This document shows positions 7,108 through 11,001 of a stretch of 11,001 nucleotides of DNA, piece after piece (position 1 is the stretch's first letter; each line of letters opens with the position of its first letter). The notes under the pieces were generated by a model. The model searched no databases. It was given only the letters and a program-made list of their open reading frames with translations, and was not told where the DNA came from. This stretch comes from Planctomycetota bacterium. Its GTDB lineage: Bacteria > Planctomycetota > Phycisphaerae > UBA1845. Made by a program: the position numbers and the translations under genes. The DNA lies in assembly GCA_022561415.1 (NCBI GenBank), contig JADFRH010000045.1:1-11001 (forward strand). The letters are read 5' to 3'.

Positions 7108-7554
7108 CTACGACGCCAAGGCTAGGCCGACCTCGAGCCCCCAGGTGATGTTTCCCGGGTCGGGGTTGGTCCACTGTATCCGCACGCTGTCGGCCGATTG
7201 AAACGTCCAGGCTGCGGGTTCGCTCGACTCCTCGCCGCCGAGCCGGAGATTCACATCCTTGCTCGTGCCCGCGAGGGAAACGGTGAACAGGGTGGCGTCG
7301 TAGGCCGATCCGCCGCCGGCATCGACGGAGATCGACAGGGCGGCCGTTCCCGCGGTCCCGGCGAAATGGCATCGAACGAACACGAGTCGGTATCGCTGAT
7401 CCAACCCGAACGTCTCGTCGATGTTGCCCGTTCCGGTCGCCGTTTGCGTGACGACGGCTCTCAGATCGCGCTGCCGCGCTTCTGAGACTTCGATGTCGAG
7501 TACGGCGAAGCCCGCGTCCGCGGCGCGCCGTAACTGTTCAAGGGTTCTGGCCAT
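7108..7554 (-). CDS. Unknown protein in the phage module
   Basis: This encodes 148 residues. The first ~30 are helical and charged (RTLEQLRRAADAGFAVLD, then EARQRDLR). The rest is strand-like, with YRLVFVRCHF (55-64), AALSISVDAGG and IQWTNPDPGNITWGLEVGLAL near the end. This suggests a short helical anchor followed by a beta-sandwich. I do not recognise the family. The ATG lies only 3 nt after the stop of the preceding gene (7558-8004), so translational coupling is likely. Its place after the neck/terminator-like gene suggests a virion part. Confidence 0.75.
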   Translation of the reverse strand: MARTLEQLRRAADAGFAVLDIEVSEARQRDLRAVVTQTATGTGNIDETFGLDQRYRLVFVRCHFAGTAGTAALSISVDAGGGSAYDATLFTVSLAGTSKDVNLRLGGEESSEPAAWTFQSADSVRIQWTNPDPGNITWGLEVGLALAS

Positions 7555-7557
7555 CGT

Positions 7558-8004
7558 CTACGTGTCCACGGCGTCGGTGACGTGATCGGAGAGCTTGTCG
7601 CTCTCGGGAATCTGAACGCGAAACGGCACCCCGATCAGCTCGGGCACGCCGGCATTGAGCGCCGGAACGGTGATGGACGCATCGCCGACGAACAGCACAT
7701 CAAAAAGCGTTCTCTTGCGCACCTGCCCGTTGGCGCGATAGCGGATGATCAGGTCGATGTCGCTCTCGATCGCGAACAGGGTTTCTGCGACCTGTCCGTC
7801 ATACGAGAAGACAAAGCCCGCAATCCGGTGAACGCCGCGTGCGTAGGTTCCCACCGGCCCGGTCGTGGCGTCGCCGCCGCCCAGGGGCACCGGCGCAATC
7901 CCCGGCTTGTAGACCACGCTGTGAATCCCCTCGATCGTCGTCTCTGTGAACGGTGAGTCCCGTAAGATCGTGGAAGCACCTCGGGTGGCCAGTATCCATA
8001 TCAT
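7558..8004 (-). CDS. Unknown phage protein, possibly tail tube-like
   Basis: This encodes 148 residues, mostly strand-like. There is a central glycine-rich loop (PLGGGDATTGPVG, about 40-52), then VHRIAGFVFSYDG, ESDIDLIIRYRANGQVRKRT and a C-terminal acidic tail. It follows the probable tail-terminator gene by 9 nt and precedes the next gene by 3 nt. In many phage genomes a tube or sheath gene sits at this position, so a small tube protein is a reasonable guess. No sequence motif I know confirms it. It may instead belong to a short-tailed or tailless particle. The product is clearly not a Mu-type sheath, which is several times longer. Confidence 0.75.
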   Translation of the reverse strand: MIWILATRGASTILRDSPFTETTIEGIHSVVYKPGIAPVPLGGGDATTGPVGTYARGVHRIAGFVFSYDGQVAETLFAIESDIDLIIRYRANGQVRKRTLFDVLFVGDASITVPALNAGVPELIGVPFRVQIPESDKLSDHVTDAVDT

Positions 8005-8013
8005 GTCGAATCC

Positions 8014-8496
8014 CTACGGCGCGGGGTTCCTGTTCTGCTGACGTTCGACCTTGACGATGAACGTGTGTTTTGCCGTGGCCACGGCCACGCGGGCACCGGC
8101 CGATGATCTCGGGTAATCAAACGTCCACGCCCGGTCGTCGAAGCCCTCGGCGCCCTCGATGACGCCCGTGTCGATAATCCCGTCGAGGTAGTCGTCGAGT
8201 GCGCCGACCGTGTCGAGGAGCGCGTCGTGCGGGTCCACCTGAGTCACGTCGACCACAACGCGGACGGTGACCGTCACCTCGATCACCTTGTCGTCATTGA
8301 CGACACCGATCGGTCGGGCTGCGGCGATCAACACCGAGAGGAACGGTCGGGCGTATTCTTCGACGCCCGTCGCACCGACCTCGGCGCGGCGAAACGGTTT
8401 GGCGCTCGTGGGCGGATCGGCCACGAGATTGTCCCGCAACTTGCTGACGAACTCATCCACGGCCGCCTTGATTGTCGTTCGATCAGATGTAGGCAT
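8014..8496 (-). CDS. Probable phage tail terminator / neck protein (gp37-like position)
   Basis: This encodes 160 residues. An N-terminal helix (RTTIKAAVDEFVSKLRDNL, 6-24) is followed by a central strand and helix pair. In that pair a strand-rich stretch (IEVTVTVRVVVDV) leads into VDPHDALLDTVGALDDYLD, and a late strand (KHTFIVKVERQ) follows. This helix-strand-strand-helix layout, with an acidic helix after alternating valines, is typical of tail terminator or tail completion proteins. In Mu the gene after gp36 is gp37, which fits the order here. The assignment rests on layout and position, not on a diagnostic motif. The gap before it (8497-8582) holds an 8-nt-period repeat. The next gene starts 9 nt after its stop. 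Confidence 0.75.
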   Translation of the reverse strand: MPTSDRTTIKAAVDEFVSKLRDNLVADPPTSAKPFRRAEVGATGVEEYARPFLSVLIAAARPIGVVNDDKVIEVTVTVRVVVDVTQVDPHDALLDTVGALDDYLDGIIDTGVIEGAEGFDDRAWTFDYPRSSAGARVAVATAKHTFIVKVERQQNRNPAP

Positions 8497-8521
8497 CGAG
8501 GATCACCGGTCTTCCAATTTT

Positions 8522-8585
8522 GACGTTTCGACGTTTTCTGGTTTCGACGTTTTCTGGTTTCGACGTTTCGACGTTTTCCCGTTTA
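8522..8585. repeat. Octamer-period direct repeat array A
   Basis: GACGTTT begins at 8522, 8530, 8546, 8562 and 8570, giving spacings of 8, 16, 16 and 8. The array is 64 nt, or eight octamers: GACGTTTC, then GACGTTTT-CTGGTTTC twice, then GACGTTTC, then a diverged GACGTTTT-CCCGTTTA. On the transcribed minus strand it begins exactly at the stop codon of the gp36-like gene. It fills most of the gap to the next gene. Confidence 0.85.
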
Positions 8586-9026
8586 CAGTTCTGACAGTTC
8601 GTCACGCGTCAGGAGCCGGTCTTCACCGCTCGTCGCGCCGAGCGTTCCGCGGGTCGTATTCGAGGCGACCTCGGTGGCCGACGGAAGATTGATTCGTCCG
8701 TCGGCCACACGCCGCAGCCAATCGACGGCCTGGTCGCGACGAAGCCGGGCGTCCTCGGGAACCGGGGGGCGGCGAGCGCGGAGCCGGTACTCGACCAGGT
8801 CGAGCGTGATCGAGGTGAGCAGGTCCGATAGATCGGAATGCGCGACCAGATCGATCGGAACCTCGAACCGGCGCGCCAGGTAGCTGTTGACCTCACCCTC
8901 GGCGCCGAGCCGGGCCTCATCGACCACGCCCACGTCCGCGCTGCCGTCCGCGTCGTCGTCCGTTAGCTGGACGTAGGTGGCGTTGCCGAGCCGCTGCTGA
9001 ATGTCCGCATTCGTGATGTACGCCAT
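8583..9026 (-). CDS. Mu gp36-like phage protein (DUF1320)
   Basis: This 147-residue protein is close in length to Mu gp36. The opening MAYITNADIQQRLG, an early LTDDDADGSAD loop (21-31), VVDEARLGAEGEVNSYLARRFEVP (34-57) and a hydrophobic helix at 65-80 reproduce the DUF1320 pattern. A charged helix follows (DQAVDWLRRVADGRINLP, 98-115). The family is thought to work at the head-tail connection. The start is set at 9026 because GGAG lies 7 nt upstream. An ATG at 9029 and a longer in-frame extension to 9143 exist, but the extension runs into REP-like hairpins and lacks family similarity. Its stop codon is the first part of octamer array A. The gene before it is the gpT-like major head gene, as expected for a Mu-like order. 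Confidence 0.85.
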   Translation of the reverse strand: MAYITNADIQQRLGNATYVQLTDDDADGSADVGVVDEARLGAEGEVNSYLARRFEVPIDLVAHSDLSDLLTSITLDLVEYRLRARRPPVPEDARLRRDQAVDWLRRVADGRINLPSATEVASNTTRGTLGATSGEDRLLTRDELSEL

Positions 9027-9049
9027 CATTGAACTCCGATCACGGGCCA

Positions 9050-9126
9050 GAGCCATGGGCGCAAACCCACGGTCAGCTCTTTCGTCGATTCGACAGACGG
9101 GACACCGGGCCTGCGCCCGGTGTTCC
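9050..9126. repeat. REP-like hairpin doublet
   Basis: Two hairpins lie in the gap between the gpT-like and gp36-like genes. The first pairs CCATGGG (9053-9059) with CCCACGG (9066-9072) with one mismatch, and its stem can extend with GAG/CTC outside. The second pairs ACACCGGGC (9102-9110) perfectly with GCCCGGTGT (9115-9123), and extends outward to 9099/9126 through one G-T pair. The loops sit in GGGCGCAAACCC- and GGGCCTGCGCCC-type contexts. This resembles the unit style of the 5338-5606 element without being a copy of it. There is no T-tract, so an intrinsic terminator is less likely. Confidence 0.5.
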
Positions 9127-9144
9127 GACTTGGCGCCGCGCAAC

Positions 9145-9200
9145 CCCTACGTTGCCTCTTCCCCTCGTCCCTCTGTCCCCCTGTCCCTACGTCCCTTCTT
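9145..9200. repeat. Octamer-period degenerate repeat array B
   Basis: The plus strand reads in exact 8-nt register as CCCTACGT, TGCCTCTT, CCCCTCGT, CCCTCTGT, CCCCCTGT, CCCTACGT, CCCTTCTT (seven units, 56 nt). The consensus is about CCCYNYGT. It ends 3 nt from the stop codon of the gpT-like gene, so on the minus strand it begins right after that gene. The unit sequence is unrelated to array A, but the period and the position relative to a stop codon are the same. Confidence 0.7.
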
Positions 9201-9203
9201 GAC

Positions 9204-10127
9204 TTACGTCGGCGTCGTGAAGTCCATCCGCACCGCGAACTGCCAGTACCCATAGGCCAGGCGATACCGAGCGCGGACGCCGTAGAGGAACTTCTCGCGG
9301 CGGAACCCCTCGTCACTGTCCTCGGTCAGCGCGGTGAATTCGACCGGCTCACGGTCCTGGAAGATGAACGGGCGCACGACGCCGTCCGCCTTGAGCAGGT
9401 ACCACTTGCTCTGATCCGTCAGCCAGGGGAACGAGACGATCGTGGCTGCGCCGGAGAGTATGTTCGACGTGTTGTCCACGACCGTGGCGCTGATCGCCTC
9501 GAGCGCGGTAAGGAACATCGACGTCGGCACCACGCAGATCAGACCACTGGCGGAGATGGACATCGGATCGCCCTGATCGTCCTTGAAGTCCATCATCGCG
9601 CCGATGGCATTCTTCAGAGCGGTCTTGAACTCCGTCGTGGTCGTCTCGTTCGGGTCGGTCGCGTTCGTCGTCAGCAGGTTGTCCTGCGCTCCGGAGCTTC
9701 CCGAGACGTGGCTGTCATTGAAGAACGACACGCCGTCGAAGCTGTTGAAGCCCGCCGACTCGCCGTTGATAAGCAACTGCGAAATCAGGAAGTCCTTGTG
9801 AGTCGCGGCGCGCTGGGCCATCTCCCCGATGCGAATGCGAATCTGCCCCGTCTTGTCATCGGCGATCTCGTCACGATCGACCTCGAGCGTGGATTCGTAC
9901 TTGAGGTTCTCCACCGAATAGGACTCGGTGCGCACCCCCTTGGCCACCCGGCCGGTCCCCCATTCACGCATGCGCGGTGTCGACCCGAGCCACTTATACG
10001 TCTCACTGTCCGAGTTGGACTGGATGCGTGTGGCCAGATCGTGAAAGTGTGTGGTCGTTTCATTGAAGCGGCTGAAGAACTCGCTTCGCAATCCCTTGGT
10101 CAACAATCCCGTGTTAATGATGGCCAC
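9204..10127 (-). CDS. Mu gpT-like major head (capsid) protein
   Basis: This 307-aa protein matches Mu gpT (about 305 aa), the major subunit of the icosahedral head. The family pattern is clear in the first third: a start of INTGLLTKGLRSEFFSRFN, then YKWLG-TPRMREWGTGR (residues 44-60), YSVENLKYESTLEVDRDEIADDKTG (70-94), and a helix (IRIGEMAQRAATHKDFLISQLL). FNSFDGVSFFNDSH (128-141) follows. The rest carries capsid-like strands and ends in RYRLAYGYWQFAVRMDF. The start codon is GTG at 10127, supported by AAAGGAG 7 nt upstream. The preceding gene encodes a capsid cement protein and the following one a gp36-like protein, so the head order of Mu-like phages is kept. The frame is intact, with no sign of decay. 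Confidence 0.93.
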   Translation of the reverse strand: MAIINTGLLTKGLRSEFFSRFNETTTHFHDLATRIQSNSDSETYKWLGSTPRMREWGTGRVAKGVRTESYSVENLKYESTLEVDRDEIADDKTGQIRIRIGEMAQRAATHKDFLISQLLINGESAGFNSFDGVSFFNDSHVSGSSGAQDNLLTTNATDPNETTTTEFKTALKNAIGAMMDFKDDQGDPMSISASGLICVVPTSMFLTALEAISATVVDNTSNILSGAATIVSFPWLTDQSKWYLLKADGVVRPFIFQDREPVEFTALTEDSDEGFRREKFLYGVRARYRLAYGYWQFAVRMDFTTPT

Positions 10128-10260
10128 TGTGGCTCTCCTTTCGTTCGGTACGGTCGGTTATTGCCTGCTTACTTTTTCTCGTGGGCGGATTCGCGAAGGT
10201 GGGTGGCATGGCCAAGCGCAGCGCCGCCATGTCTTCCCATGCCATGGCCGTGGCGTTTCG

Positions 10261-11001
10261 TTAGACGTAGTCGATCTCCACCAGGAACGGCCCCGGATCC
10301 GCAGTTGTTCCGTTCGTCACGGCCAGGGTGAGCACATCGCCCGCCGAAGCGTGGCCGTTGGTGATGGCCCCCAGATCCTGCTCGGTGTTTGCCGCCGGGA
10401 AGGTCGTCGTTGCGTCGAACGTTTCGGCGACCACCGTCCCCGCGTCGATCGCCAGCGTCACCACGCAGGTGTTCGAATTGTCGATGCCCGCGGCGGCCGT
10501 TGCCTGGTTCACCACCCGCGCCGAAACGATCCACCCATTCATGTCGAACGCGTGAATCGCCCGGGCCGCGATGTCGGCATTGGCGGCCAGGTCTTCCACG
10601 GCGTGCGTCACCGTCTTGATCAGCAGCCGGTTCGGGTCGATTCGCAGAATGATCTCGTTCGTCGCGATCAGATCCTGCACGACGCCGACGTATGAGTTTC
10701 CTGTGGCCGTGAACGTCAACGTGTCATCGGCCGAGGCAAACACAGGCCGGCCTACGTCGGTGATGGCCGCGCCGCTGAGTGTCATGCCGAAGTCACCCAG
10801 CGTGTACACCCGGGCGGACAGATCGCCGTTGGCGCCCGAGGTGTTGTCGATCTCCTCGTACGCAACGCCGACGAACCGATCACCGGCCGTCAGCGGCTGG
10901 GCATAGCCGGTGGAGGCCAGCCCCACCAGCGCCCCCTTGAACACGGCCATGCCGATGGTGAGCGCCAGGATCACCGTGCCCATGCCCAGTCCGTACAGCA
11001 G
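10261..11001 (-). CDS. Capsid cement (head decoration) protein, DUF2190-like, with an extra C-terminal domain; 5' end uncertain
   Basis: The frame is open to the right edge. An ATG at 10983 gives 240 residues, but it lacks a ribosome binding site and six further in-frame codons (LLYGLG) precede it, so the true start may be outside the window. Residues 15-118 fit capsid cement proteins: VFKGALVGLASTGYAQPL, FVGVAYEEIDNT, DVGRPVFASADDTLT and GNSYVGVVQDLIA ending in ILRID. These trimeric proteins lock the expanded head. The family is usually little more than 100 residues. Here about 90 extra residues (150-240) form a strand-rich domain (VSARVVNQATA, CVVTLAIDAGTVV, LTLAVTNGT) that may project from the capsid. 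The hydrophobic opening (ILALTIGMAVF) is unusual. The gpT-like gene follows after 133 nt. Confidence 0.75.
   Translation of the reverse strand: MLYGLGMGTVILALTIGMAVFKGALVGLASTGYAQPLTAGDRFVGVAYEEIDNTSGANGDLSARVYTLGDFGMTLSGAAITDVGRPVFASADDTLTFTATGNSYVGVVQDLIATNEIILRIDPNRLLIKTVTHAVEDLAANADIAARAIHAFDMNGWIVSARVVNQATAAAGIDNSNTCVVTLAIDAGTVVAETFDATTTFPAANTEQDLGAITNGHASAGDVLTLAVTNGTTADPGPFLVEIDYV

Noticed and set aside
9101..9124. Strong hairpin considered as an intrinsic terminator after the gpT-like gene
   Set aside because: No T-run follows on the transcribed minus strand; it fits better as part of the REP-like doublet.
10169..10260. Tiny minus-strand frame (about 23 codons, ending AHEKK) between the cement and gpT-like genes
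   Set aside because: It has no ribosome binding site and no homology that I recognise, and its frame merely continues a shadow of the cement gene.
9120..10331. 403-codon plus-strand open frame
   Set aside because: It lies antisense to the gpT-like gene, is Arg/Gly/Leu-rich with no family motif, and is explained by the codon bias of the real gene on the minus strand.

Overview
The window is GC-rich and compactly organised. The protein styles suggest a Planctomycetota-like bacterium: a membrane glycosyltransferase of the PMT_2/GT39 type, a chromosomal ParB, a large secreted protein of unknown function, and dense palindromic intergenic repeats. This assignment is an inference from the look of the proteins and repeats; no 16S or other decisive marker is present.

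Layout, left to right. (1) 1-1703, minus strand: one uninterrupted frame encodes the N-terminal two thirds of a GT39-like membrane glycosyltransferase joined in frame to the C-terminal half of a YgfZ/GcvT-like folate-binding protein. It runs off the left edge. (2) 1704-2602: an unusually long intergenic stretch. It holds a GC-rich, potentially structured leader for the minus-strand gene, a short AT-rich island, two perfect 16-bp parS palindromes and one degenerate third copy. (3) 2603-5267, plus strand: parB and then, 28 nt later, a 563-aa secreted protein of unknown function. No parA is present. (4) 5338-5606: a ~269-bp element built from two inverted, diverged copies of a ~133-nt hairpin-rich unit. 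(5) 5689-6303, minus strand: a MobA-type molybdenum cofactor guanylyltransferase.

(6) 6433-11001, minus strand: part of a Mu-like phage virion module, transcribed right to left. In order it encodes a capsid cement protein (cut or nearly cut by the right edge), a gpT-type major head subunit, a gp36/DUF1320-type protein, a probable tail-terminator/neck protein, and three small proteins of unknown function. The module stops about 130 nt before mobA, with no tape measure, sheath, baseplate or lysis gene between. Two gaps inside it hold arrays with an exact 8-nt period, beginning within 0-3 nt of the stop codons of the gp36-like and gpT-like genes. One of these gaps also holds a REP-like hairpin doublet.

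How the parts work together: ParB with the nearby parS sites is a chromosome-segregation locus, and the sites probably also bring ParB to its own promoter region. The phage genes form a head-to-neck assembly line. The glycosyltransferase-YgfZ chimera and the two octamer-period arrays are the observations most worth checking.
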